Below, one piece after another: positions 5,674 through 13,190 of a stretch of DNA of 13,594 nt. The notes beneath the pieces were generated by a model. That model searched no databases, had not been told where the DNA came from, and was given only the letters and a program-made list of their open reading frames with translations. Source of the DNA: Negativibacillus sp. (GTDB lineage Bacteria > Bacillota > Clostridia > Oscillospirales > Ruminococcaceae); assembly GCA_020024325.1 (NCBI GenBank), contig JAHHTY010000056.1, positions 1 to 13,594 of the forward strand. The letters are read 5' to 3'. Each line of letters opens with the position of its first letter. Position 1 is the first letter of the stretch. The position numbers and the translations under genes were made by a program.

Positions 5674-7419
5674 CTATCCAATTTTCCAGCTAATTGCTTC
5701 TTTTCTCCGAGACAAGAACTTTTGATAGATACTTGATTTTTGAATCAGTTCATCGTGAGTTCCGACATTCTCTATTTTCCCTTTTCCCATAACAACAATT
5801 TGATCGGCATTACGGATTGTTTCAAGTTTGTGAGCAATGACTAAAACGGTTTTATTTGTTAGCAGATGCTTTAAAGCAATATTTAATTGTTCCTCATTTT
5901 CCGGGTCGATGCCGGAGGTTGCCTCATCCAAAATGACAATTTTGCTCGGCTTGAGCATAGCTCTGGCAATAGAAATTCTCTGTCGCTCACCACCGGACAG
6001 ATTGCTTCCTCCTTCCTGCAACATGGTGTTGTAGCCCTGAGGCAATTGCATAATAAAATCGTGGCACTTTGCATCTTTTGCAGCTTGAATGACTTCTTCA
6101 TCACTGGCATCCAAGTTTCCGAACTTGATATTATTTTTCACCGTATCTTCAAACAAATATACATCTTGAAAAACAAAGCTGAAATTTGAGAGAAGTGCAT
6201 CATACCGATAATCTTTTACGTTTGTTCCATCAATACAAATTTCGCCTTGCTCTGTATCCCAAAATCGAGCAATCAGATTGCACAGAGTGGTTTTTCCACT
6301 GCCCGATTCACCGATGACAGCGATTGTCTTACCGACTGGGATACGCAAATTTACATCCTGAAACAAAGGCTTATCACTATAGGAAAATCCCATATGTTTA
6401 ATTGAAATATCAGATCTTCCCATCACTTCTTTTGTTCCCTCAGAAATAACAGGAAGATTTCTGAGGGTGATGATTGCATTAAGATTTTGCACCGCTACAC
6501 CACGCACATTCTGCATACTGCTGGCCATTTCAAACCCTGAAAAGACGATGAAACTTGCCACAATCAGCATCACTGCCGTAAAGGGATCAATCTGATCTGT
6601 ACATAACCTGAAAATTGCCGCCAAAATCATCATGCAGGAGCCAATTTTAAAAATACCCAAAGAAAGCAATGCAGCAGGAGCAACCGTTTTTTCAACATTT
6701 AAAAATCCTTTTCGATTTTGGTAAATACAGTTATCGAGATCAGAAAGCAGTTTTTCACCATTTCCAAAGGATTTTATTACTCCAATTCCCTTTACATACT
6801 CTAGCGTTTTCGCATTTAGATCCAGTTTCAATCCTTGCAGTTTTTGCGTCAGCTGATCTTCTTTTTTTTGAAAAAGTGCGTTTGTAAATGTACTGAGTGC
6901 TAAAGTCACAAGAATGATGATTCCCGATAAAAAATCAAAAGGAAGCATAAACAGTGCCATAATCGCGGTCTGAATGACACCCACAAATAATGTGGAAATA
7001 ATGGTTACTCCCACCGTTTCCAGTTCACCGATTACAGTTGTTAAGCCGCCAGAAATATCACCCAAGCGATTCGTATTAAAGTAACCCATATGTACTCTCT
7101 TTAATTGATCTCCAATAAAAAGTCGGTTATCTGCACCAATGCGGTAAGTTGCATTGTATTTATTATAGTCAGCTTTGTACGCACAAAAAATTTTACCGAT
7201 GACACTAACAGCAGCAACTAGAAACACCAGAATAATATCTGATTCTATAATAGGACGACCTTCAAAAATATTTTGAAACACCTTCAATAGAAAAAGCATA
7301 ACAGCACCCAATGTGATGCCCTCAAAGATACTCTTTAAAACTTCAAACAGCAGCATTTTACTTAGCTTCACAGACTCCTTGTCGGCTATTTGATAAAGCT
7401 TTTTGAGCAAATCAAACAT
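5674..7419 (-). CDS. ABC half-transporter, permease-ATPase fusion (YbtQ/IrtB-like)
   Basis: A 581-residue protein with an exporter-type membrane domain (about residues 20-310, roughly six hydrophobic segments) and a C-terminal ATPase. The ATPase is complete: Walker A GESGSGKT (370-377), Q-loop Gln418, signature LSGGERQ (474-480), Walker B IVILDE (494-499) and switch His530. It should form a heterodimer with the 571-aa product encoded just upstream; the two genes overlap by 8 nt (7412-7419), so translation is probably coupled, with a GGGGG ribosome site inside the upstream gene. Both ATPases share CHDFIMQLPQGY before the signature, which I associate with the YbtP/YbtQ and IrtA/IrtB pairs. Those pairs have an exporter fold but import ferric siderophores. 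A true exporter (drug or peptide) cannot be excluded from sequence alone; the operon context favours import. Confidence 0.85.
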   Translation of the reverse strand: MFDLLKKLYQIADKESVKLSKMLLFEVLKSIFEGITLGAVMLFLLKVFQNIFEGRPIIESDIILVFLVAAVSVIGKIFCAYKADYNKYNATYRIGADNRLFIGDQLKRVHMGYFNTNRLGDISGGLTTVIGELETVGVTIISTLFVGVIQTAIMALFMLPFDFLSGIIILVTLALSTFTNALFQKKEDQLTQKLQGLKLDLNAKTLEYVKGIGVIKSFGNGEKLLSDLDNCIYQNRKGFLNVEKTVAPAALLSLGIFKIGSCMMILAAIFRLCTDQIDPFTAVMLIVASFIVFSGFEMASSMQNVRGVAVQNLNAIITLRNLPVISEGTKEVMGRSDISIKHMGFSYSDKPLFQDVNLRIPVGKTIAVIGESGSGKTTLCNLIARFWDTEQGEICIDGTNVKDYRYDALLSNFSFVFQDVYLFEDTVKNNIKFGNLDASDEEVIQAAKDAKCHDFIMQLPQGYNTMLQEGGSNLSGGERQRISIARAMLKPSKIVILDEATSGIDPENEEQLNIALKHLLTNKTVLVIAHKLETIRNADQIVVMGKGKIENVGTHDELIQKSSIYQKFLSRRKEAISWKIG

Positions 7420-9127
7420 TCAATGCACCCCCGTTTCCACCGATATGAGAATTCCACATTTTTCGGTAAATTTCATTTTGAACAAGCAGCTCCCGATGAG
7501 TGCCCTCTGCTTCAATTTGCCCATGATTCAATACAATGATTTTATTAGCGTGCATAATGGTTGAAAGTCTGTGAGCTACCATGATAACAGTTTTGTTTTT
7601 TACCAATGCATCAATAGATTTCTGAATTTCTGCCTCATTATCCGGGTCGGAATATGCAGTGGCTTCATCTAAAAGTACAACAGGACTGTCTTTTAACAAA
7701 GCTCTCGCAATGGCAATTCGCTGTCGCTCACCGCCTGATAATGTTCCGCCTTCTTCACCAATCACAGTATCATAGCCTTGGGGCAGCTGCATAATAAAAT
7801 CGTGACAACTTGCCTTTTTGCAAGCCTCTTTTACTTCTTCAAGGCTTGCATCTTTTTTTGCAAGCTGCATATTTTCTAAAATACTTTTCTCAAACAGATA
7901 GTTCTCCTGCGATACATATGTAACCAGTTCCATATTTTGCTCTAAAGGCATATTGCGAAGGTCTGACTGTCCGATTTTGATTTTTCCCGAATCTGCATTC
8001 CAATATCCGGCAATCAGCTTTGTAATCGTAGATTTTCCGCTGCCGGAGTATCCCACAATTGCGGTCAGTTCGCCCTCTTTTGCAGTGAAAGTCAAGTCCT
8101 GTAAAACTTTTTTCTCTGCATCATAGCCAAAGTTAACGTGTTCAAAACTCACATCAAAAGAGTTCGGCTTTTGAGCATTGGTTCCACGCTCCATTTCCGC
8201 TATACTCATAACACTCTTAATTTCATCGATAATAACGCGGATATTGGCCATTGTGTCTGCATGACTCATCGCTTTGATCAGTGGCTTGTAGGAAGCGTAA
8301 GAAAGCATGACACACATAATCAAAGTCCCTAACGCAATACTGCCTTTCATATACAGAAACAACGAAACGGGAAGAACAAAAAGTAACGTACAGGGAAAAA
8401 CTTCCATTGCCGCTGTCATATAAAAACATATACTCAAATACCAGTTCAGCATACTGTCACGGTTATCCTTAACAGCATCCACAAACTTTCCGTAAGAGGA
8501 GGCGGATTTGTTGAATGCTTTGATGACCTGAATACCACGGATATATTCGACCATGGTGCTGTTCATCTTTTTTGCCGCTCTTTGATAGTTTCGGGATTTT
8601 TCCTCATATCCGCCCATCATCAAACAAGAAAACAGCAAACCAAGGGGCATCGTTGCCAGATTGGCAACTCCAATTCTCCAGTCACTGATAAAAATAATGA
8701 CGACCAAGACAATAGGAATTAAAACGTTGGCAATAACTTCCGGAATAACATGGGCTATCGGCTGCTCCATCTTGTCTATTGTCTGCACCATAAACTGTGC
8801 CCATTCTCCGCTACTTTTCTTTTCGATTTCTCCCATTGAAAGTCTGGTGAATTTTCTTGCCAACTCTTTTCTTACATCTTCGATGATTCTGAATGCAAGG
8901 TTGTGGGAGATCAGCGTCGAAATTTGATGAAAAACTACACTCCCCAACAGTCCGACCAGAATAATAAGGATCGGCGTTTTGTATATCATCCATTCTGTAT
9001 TGCTGTTTGCAATGTACTCTACCATCTTTGCCACAGCAAAGTAGGGCAGCACCCCACAAAAAACGCCGATGACAGCCATAAGTATTGATACAGATATTTG
9101 CCCGAAATGTTTTTTTAGGATGTCCAT
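7412..9127 (-). CDS. ABC half-transporter, permease-ATPase fusion (YbtP/IrtA-like)
   Basis: A 571-residue partner of the downstream half-transporter. The membrane domain spans about residues 10-300 with hydrophobic segments near 12-32, 52-66, 129-148, 156-172, 236-260 and 265-280. The ATPase is intact: Walker A GYSGSGKST (359-367), Q-loop Gln407, signature LSGGERQ (463-469), Walker B VVLLDE (483-488) and His519. The position after the Walker B glutamate reads EATAYSDPDNE, unlike the partner's EATSGIDPENE; the YSDP variant recurs in YbtP/IrtA-type proteins as far as I recall. No extra N-terminal siderophore-interacting (flavin reductase) domain as in mycobacterial IrtA is present. The ATG has AAGGAGG about 8 nt upstream and overlaps the end of the ECF ATPase gene by 13 nt, so it belongs to the same operon. 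Confidence 0.85.
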   Translation of the reverse strand: MDILKKHFGQISVSILMAVIGVFCGVLPYFAVAKMVEYIANSNTEWMIYKTPILIILVGLLGSVVFHQISTLISHNLAFRIIEDVRKELARKFTRLSMGEIEKKSSGEWAQFMVQTIDKMEQPIAHVIPEVIANVLIPIVLVVIIFISDWRIGVANLATMPLGLLFSCLMMGGYEEKSRNYQRAAKKMNSTMVEYIRGIQVIKAFNKSASSYGKFVDAVKDNRDSMLNWYLSICFYMTAAMEVFPCTLLFVLPVSLFLYMKGSIALGTLIMCVMLSYASYKPLIKAMSHADTMANIRVIIDEIKSVMSIAEMERGTNAQKPNSFDVSFEHVNFGYDAEKKVLQDLTFTAKEGELTAIVGYSGSGKSTITKLIAGYWNADSGKIKIGQSDLRNMPLEQNMELVTYVSQENYLFEKSILENMQLAKKDASLEEVKEACKKASCHDFIMQLPQGYDTVIGEEGGTLSGGERQRIAIARALLKDSPVVLLDEATAYSDPDNEAEIQKSIDALVKNKTVIMVAHRLSTIMHANKIIVLNHGQIEAEGTHRELLVQNEIYRKMWNSHIGGNGGALNV

Positions 9128-10611
9128 AAGGTTCCCTCCTTATATCCCATAGAATTCAGCAAAGTCTGCATATCCTGCAAATAATAATCTTCGGAAATTC
9201 TTCCTCCGTCAAGTTTCAGAATTCTATTGCAGGTTCTTGCAATAAACTCTATGTCATGTGAAATAATCAAAAATTTTGTACCTTTTCTCTGCTGTTCATG
9301 AATCAGATTTTTTACTTTTTCCATACTGTTAAAGTCCAAACCGGAAGTTGGTTCATCTAAAATAATCATGGGTGTTTCTCTCATCATAGCAACCCCCAAT
9401 ACAAGCCGTTGCTTCTGACCACCGGATAAGGTGGCAGGATGTCTGTCTTTAAATGGAAGCAATCCCAGATGATCTAAAATAGATTTTGCCTTTTCCTGAT
9501 ACTGTTTTGGATTTTCCAGTCCTGTTGTCAGTTCGTCTACAAGATTTTCCCCAAACAGCTGTGAATCTAAATCTTGTGGTATATACCAGATTTTTCCGAT
9601 TCTGTCTTTTCTGCTCTGCGGCACCCCATCGACAAACACCTGCCCATCCACTCTTTTTATCAGCCCTGCGATTGCTTTTCCCAATGTACTTTTGCCAGCA
9701 CCGTTTGTGCCAACCAATGCAATGACTTCGTTGCCGTTATATTGAAAACTGACATCATGAAGGACAACTTTTCCATCAAATGATGTGCTTAAATTGGATA
9801 TAGAGATGGAACAAAAAGACTGCGGTGCTGCTTCATTTTCATTTTTTATCTGAACGTCTTTAAAATCTAAGGACCTCAAACCTTTTTGATTCAAGTAAGC
9901 GGAACCGTGGGTCTGTATTTCGGACGGTGAATAGGAATCAACAATTTTCCCATTTTCCATAAAAAGATAGCGATCTGCAATACCATGCAGATAGAACAGG
10001 CGATGCTCTGCAATGATAATAGTCTTACCCTCTGCTTTCAACTCTTTGATTAAATCGGCAAGCAAATAAGTAGACTGCAAATCCAAATTCGCGGACGGTT
10101 CATCAAAAACGAAAATTTTCGGTTCCATGGCTTTTGCCGAGCAGATTGCTACCTTTTGGCGCATCCCATAGGACAATGTATAGATGCTGACGTTTCCCAG
10201 TTCCTCAATTTTCATAACCCGAATTGTCCGATTCACCCTATTTATAATTTCGTCATGGGATAAACCCAGATTTTCGCATCCAAATGCAATTTCTCCTGTC
10301 ACTTCGTTGGAAAAGAACTGGCTTCTTGGGTCCTGAAATACATTTCCGACTTTAGCTCCTATCTCCCAAGATGACATATCTCTCAGATTTTTCCCATCGA
10401 TGAATACTTCGCCGGTGAGTTGACCTTGATAAAAAGCTGGGATTAAACCATTGATAACTCTTGTCAAGGTAGACTTTCCGCAGCCGGAACTTCCGATCAG
10501 TGCAATACATTCCCCCTGATAAACAGATAAGCTGATTTCACTGAGCTGCTGTTCTTGTCCTTGGTAGGAAAAATCGACATTTGAAATTCTTATTATATTC
10601 TGCACAATCAT
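9115..10611 (-). CDS. ECF transporter fused ATPase, two ABC domains in one chain
   Basis: A 498-residue energy-coupling ATPase in which the usual EcfA and EcfA' are fused. Domain 1: Walker A GSSGCGKST (40-48), QDP Q-loop (93-95), signature LSYGMRQ (146-152), Walker B FVFDEP (167-172), switch His203. Domain 2: Walker A GTNGAGKST (301-309), Q-loop Gln346, LSGGQKQ (395-401), Walker B MIILDEP (415-421), His452. The tyrosine in the first signature replaces the normal second-position glycine (LSGG), so the two ATP sites are not equivalent. The linker (about 235-265) is charged. It should drive the T and S components encoded directly upstream; the gap to the EcfT gene is 7 nt. Initiation is slightly ambiguous: GAGG lies only 3 nt before the ATG, while a GTG two codons later has ideal spacing. 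Confidence 0.9.
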   Translation of the reverse strand: MIVQNIIRISNVDFSYQGQEQQLSEISLSVYQGECIALIGSSGCGKSTLTRVINGLIPAFYQGQLTGEVFIDGKNLRDMSSWEIGAKVGNVFQDPRSQFFSNEVTGEIAFGCENLGLSHDEIINRVNRTIRVMKIEELGNVSIYTLSYGMRQKVAICSAKAMEPKIFVFDEPSANLDLQSTYLLADLIKELKAEGKTIIIAEHRLFYLHGIADRYLFMENGKIVDSYSPSEIQTHGSAYLNQKGLRSLDFKDVQIKNENEAAPQSFCSISISNLSTSFDGKVVLHDVSFQYNGNEVIALVGTNGAGKSTLGKAIAGLIKRVDGQVFVDGVPQSRKDRIGKIWYIPQDLDSQLFGENLVDELTTGLENPKQYQEKAKSILDHLGLLPFKDRHPATLSGGQKQRLVLGVAMMRETPMIILDEPTSGLDFNSMEKVKNLIHEQQRKGTKFLIISHDIEFIARTCNRILKLDGGRISEDYYLQDMQTLLNSMGYKEGTLWTS

Positions 10612-10618
10612 CCGCCTC

Positions 10619-11308
10619 TCATATTACACTTAGAATCAAAAGGCAGCTGCTAATTGCTAAGATTATCAAATCTGTTTTGCTGACATTTGTTTGATAATAG
10701 CTCTGCTTTCTGCCCGGTTTTTCAATTCCTCTTGCAATTGAGGCTGCTGCAAGCTCATCCGCTACCTTGATGGATCTGAAAATCAAAGGAACCACCACAT
10801 ACTCCATCAGTTTTAAAGGATGCAAAAATGTATTCCATCCGTTTCTTACAAACCCCCGTACACGCATTGCCTCATGAATTGCTTTAATTTCCCCTGAAAT
10901 TGTCGGGATAAATCGAATAATAATGACCAAAATCAGAAGAATATTTTGGGGTATTGCACATTTTTGAAATACTGCGATCAGCTTGCCCGATGGTATCTTA
11001 AAACTTAGATAAGCAGCCATAATCGGTACAATATATTTATAAATCATACCAAGCAGCATCGGAGAAAAAATAAAAATTCCTTTTGGAACTGCCACCATAA
11101 GCCAGACAGCTGTAAATCCATACACAAATAAATATAAAAGACCTTGTTTTAGAAAACCAAAATATGCAAGAAGCACAGCCATCCAAATTACAAACAGGGC
11201 GTGCATAGAATAGCTTTTTGAAAATATTGATACCAGGCAAGCGAGAGCAGTCAACAACAGGCATCCGGTTCCACTGAGTTTTTTTAATCTTATCTCGCTT
11301 TTTCTCAT
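10619..11308 (-). CDS. ECF transporter T component (EcfT / CbiQ family)
   Basis: A 229-residue integral membrane protein with hydrophobic segments at about 14-30, 37-55, 58-76, 82-103, 122-133 and 212-229. It carries the two coupling-helix signatures of EcfT: MRVRGF (148-153) and SIARGIE (190-196), which dock onto the two ATPase domains. Length and topology fit the CbiQ family. Although such proteins are often labelled cobalt transporters, the substrate is set by the S component, so that label is not supported here. The ATG follows the stop of the S-component gene after one nucleotide and relies on a CAGGGA site within that gene, implying coupled translation. Confidence 0.88.
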   Translation of the reverse strand: MRKSEIRLKKLSGTGCLLLTALACLVSIFSKSYSMHALFVIWMAVLLAYFGFLKQGLLYLFVYGFTAVWLMVAVPKGIFIFSPMLLGMIYKYIVPIMAAYLSFKIPSGKLIAVFQKCAIPQNILLILVIIIRFIPTISGEIKAIHEAMRVRGFVRNGWNTFLHPLKLMEYVVVPLIFRSIKVADELAAASIARGIEKPGRKQSYYQTNVSKTDLIILAISSCLLILSVI

Positions 11309-11309
11309 T

Positions 11310-11912
11310 TTATTTTAGAATCCCTGCCTTCTCAAAATGCTTCTTCAGGATTTTCTGAGCTGCCATAACACCAACAGCAGATAATATAACCGTCACAACT
11401 GTTCCAACAAGCATCAACATCGGAGAAGAAACCATTTCGTATTGGAGTTTTACTGTTACATCAGCAAATCCGCTTGCAAGTGCTTGTTTCTGGTAGCTTT
11501 CCCAAGCAACATAACACGGAACACCAATTCCCCAAAACATTCCAATTCCATATATGCTCCATCCAATCATGTTGCGAATTGGTTTTTGATACGCATCTTT
11601 TCCAATCATAACCAACTCACAAATTACAGCCACAACCACAAAATATGGAACCATAAACATATATCCCATAGCTCCGGTAATTATGGCATAAATCATTACC
11701 CATAAAAACAACAGTCCATGTTTGTTGACTCGGTTGGCAGCCACCAGATAGAAAATTGCTCCCAAAAACATTTCAATTCCTGCGGTTCCATATAGATAAA
11801 TAATCGGAACCGCCACCGTTCCCATTCCAATCGTAAATGCGATTGCATAAAACAGAGCCATCATAACCGCTGCTGTTACAAGATCTTTTACGGATAGTTT
11901 TTCTTTTACCAT
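11310..11912 (-). CDS. ECF transporter S component, Trep_Strep/MptS-like membrane protein
   Basis: A 200-residue membrane protein with about five or six hydrophobic segments (near 11-30, 33-60, 67-83, 86-102, 117-136, 162-185) and short positively charged ends. The opening LSVKDLVTAAVMMALFYAI, the length and its place directly before EcfT and a fused EcfA match the Trep_Strep (MptS-like) class of ECF S components. This subunit binds the substrate, so it defines what the ECF module carries, but the ligand of this class is not established to my knowledge. The ATG at 11912 has AAGGAG about 9 nt upstream. It is the first gene of the five-gene transport operon and lies just downstream of the DtxR-like box at 11932-11950. 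Confidence 0.8.
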   Translation of the reverse strand: MVKEKLSVKDLVTAAVMMALFYAIAFTIGMGTVAVPIIYLYGTAGIEMFLGAIFYLVAANRVNKHGLLFLWVMIYAIITGAMGYMFMVPYFVVVAVICELVMIGKDAYQKPIRNMIGWSIYGIGMFWGIGVPCYVAWESYQKQALASGFADVTVKLQYEMVSSPMLMLVGTVVTVILSAVGVMAAQKILKKHFEKAGILK

Positions 11913-11931
11913 ACATATTTCTCCTTTTTAG

Positions 11932-11950
11932 TTAGAATAGGCTAACCTTT
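11932..11950 (-). promoter_or_regulatory. DtxR/IdeR-type iron-box candidate upstream of the transport operon
   Basis: On the minus strand the 19 bp read AAAGGTTAGCCTATTCTAA. Against the DtxR consensus TTAGGTTAGCCTAACCTAA, 15 of 19 positions match: each 9-bp half-site matches 7 of 9 and the central base matches. The inner dyad GTTAG-N6-CTAAC is perfect. It lies 20 nt upstream of the S-component ATG and just before its ribosome site, so a bound repressor would block initiation or elongation. No DtxR-family gene is in the window. Confidence 0.6.
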
Positions 11951-11954
11951 GCCG

Positions 11955-11980
11955 AAAAAAGAGAGGTCTTTTGACCTCTC
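11955..11980 (-). terminator. Perfect intrinsic terminator between the AraC gene and the transport operon
   Basis: In minus-strand RNA, GAGAGGTC, loop AAAA, GACCUCUC forms an uninterrupted 8-bp stem (11961-11980) followed by six U (11955-11960). It ends transcripts coming from the regulator gene 81 nt upstream. Only 42 nt separate it from the S-component ATG, so it could also act as an attenuator if the operon promoter lies upstream of it. Confidence 0.85.
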
Positions 11981-12003
11981 AAGTTTTGACATCTACCGTT
12001 TAC

Positions 12004-12028
12004 AGTATAGCAGAAGATCCTATATTCT
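12004..12028 (-). promoter_or_regulatory. Candidate activator-dependent promoter of the transport operon
   Basis: On the minus strand TATACT (12004-12009, 5 of 6 to the -10 consensus) has no recognisable -35 hexamer. In the -35 area sits an imperfect palindrome, AGAATATAGGATCTTCT (12012-12028, 12 of 17 positions symmetric). A weak -35 with a dyad over it fits a promoter needing an AraC-type activator. If it is real, its transcript must pass the terminator at 11955-11980. Confidence 0.35.
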
Positions 12029-12060
12029 CTTATGACCCATCAGGGATTTTTTTGCTCCAA

Positions 12061-13074
12061 TCAGGTCAAATGATGCTTTCTATATTGCTGAGGAGTTTCT
12101 CCAAAGTGAGCTTTAAATGCAGCAGTATATTTTCCTTGGTTTAAATATCCGGCAATTTCAGAAACTTCACCGATTGACATTTCAGGCTTATGAATTAGTA
12201 ATTCTGACGAAGCATCAAGGCATACATTCTTTTTAAAATTTCCTATAGAATTTCCTGTCATAGCGGCAAAGCATCTTTTTAAGCTTGATTCGGAAATTGT
12301 ATAAAGGTTCGCAAGCTCAGAAATCGAATATTTTTCAAACGGATGATCCAAAATTGCCTGATAACATTTTTGTGTTGCAGTATATACAATTTCAGAAAAA
12401 GAAGAAAGCGGTTTTGTGTCAGTCTTTTCTGCTAAGCCTAAGAATAAAAGTAATTCCAAAATTTTCACAATAGAATAGGAAATCTGAATTTCTTTCGGAA
12501 CTTCATAAAGCTCATGGATAATGCGATTTATTTCCTTTCGGGAATGAATGATTAAAGCAGCCCCCTCTTGGCAAAGTTCATCCCGCAATTTTTTCAAATC
12601 AATATTCCCCCAAGGGAAAAATTTGCAGATAGAATTTTGTGCTGCGTTGATATTGATAAAGATTGTTAAACCAACATATTTTTTTGTAGGGATACAGGAA
12701 TTTTCAAATTGTGATTTTCCAAAATCGAGGATGCTTAAATCACCTTTTCCAATGAATGCGTGTTCTTTATTTGCCAGTTCAAATGCGTAGCACCCATCTA
12801 AACAATAATCAATTTGAAGAATTCCCTCTTTAGGTTCAATTTTTTGATAAGCGGTTGCCATATTTAGATGATTATAAGTAAGCTGTATGCCATCCAAAAG
12901 GTTATAACAACGCATTTCCCCTTTTCCACTTTCGTTTTCAAATTGATATATTTTTGCATTGTCAGATGTAATGATTTCAGAAAAATTAAACCCCTCATAA
13001 GCGTCTTCTAATACTTCTGTTTTCACTATTTCCATTTCTGTTGCATTCGCCTCCTTATCGCATTCTGTTTCCAT
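12061..13074 (-). CDS. AraC-family transcriptional regulator (PchR/YbtA-like)
   Basis: A 337-residue protein (or 324 if it starts at the second ATG, 13035). The last 100 residues are an AraC/XylS DNA-binding domain with two helix-turn-helix units: SISELANLYTISESSLKRCF (250-269) and the second around MSIGEVSEIAGYLNQGKYTA (299-318), followed by FKAHFGETPQQYR (319-331), the family signature. The N-terminal part, with LQIDYCLDGCYAFEL (86-100) and GKGDLSILDFGKS (109-121), resembles the ligand-sensing region of PchR/YbtA-type regulators, which sense ferric siderophores. It lies directly upstream of the transport operon on the same strand and is the obvious candidate to activate it. The start is unclear: ATG 13074 has no good ribosome site, while AAGGAGG at 13050-13056 lies 14 nt before ATG 13035, with a mini-ORF between. 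Confidence 0.85.
   Translation of the reverse strand: METECDKEANATEMEIVKTEVLEDAYEGFNFSEIITSDNAKIYQFENESGKGEMRCYNLLDGIQLTYNHLNMATAYQKIEPKEGILQIDYCLDGCYAFELANKEHAFIGKGDLSILDFGKSQFENSCIPTKKYVGLTIFININAAQNSICKFFPWGNIDLKKLRDELCQEGAALIIHSRKEINRIIHELYEVPKEIQISYSIVKILELLLFLGLAEKTDTKPLSSFSEIVYTATQKCYQAILDHPFEKYSISELANLYTISESSLKRCFAAMTGNSIGNFKKNVCLDASSELLIHKPEMSIGEVSEIAGYLNQGKYTAAFKAHFGETPQQYRKHHLT
13026..13046 (-). CDS. Possible six-codon mini-ORF at the start of the AraC gene
   Basis: AAGGAGG (13050-13056) is followed after 3 nt by ATG CAA CAG AAA TGG AAA TAG, encoding MQQKWK. It is out of frame with the regulator, and its last codons contain the regulator's second in-frame ATG (13033-13035), so ribosomes ending here could restart on the regulator. 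The 3-nt spacing is short, which weakens the case. Confidence 0.25.
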   Translation of the reverse strand: MQQKWK

Positions 13075-13190
13075 TCACTATTGAGAACTGCTATTTACTT
13101 TCTAAATATAAAGATTAACAATTAAAGCGTATCTGAAAAAAGCAAAGTTCACAAAAACATATGATACCGTCATTAGAATAGAGGGGATAG

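Noticed and set aside
5331..5693. Plus-strand 120-residue hydrophobic frame that could be a two-segment membrane protein
   Set aside because: Its ATG directly follows an in-frame stop, no ribosome site precedes it, and the frame passes through the operon terminator and into the opposing transporter gene.
5674..9127. Multidrug exporter interpretation of the half-ABC pair
   Set aside because: Not excluded, but the AraC regulator, ECF genes and iron-box candidate in the same operon favour import; kept as an alternative only.
5674..11912. Several frames of 60-100 codons antisense or out of frame within the transporter genes
   Set aside because: They overlap strongly supported coding sequence, lack ribosome sites, and their translations show no family features.
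10619..11912. Labelling the T/S components as a cobalt transporter (CbiQ/CbiM)
   Set aside because: The S component lacks the CbiM N-terminal metal-binding pattern and fits the Trep_Strep class; CbiQ-like T components serve many substrates.
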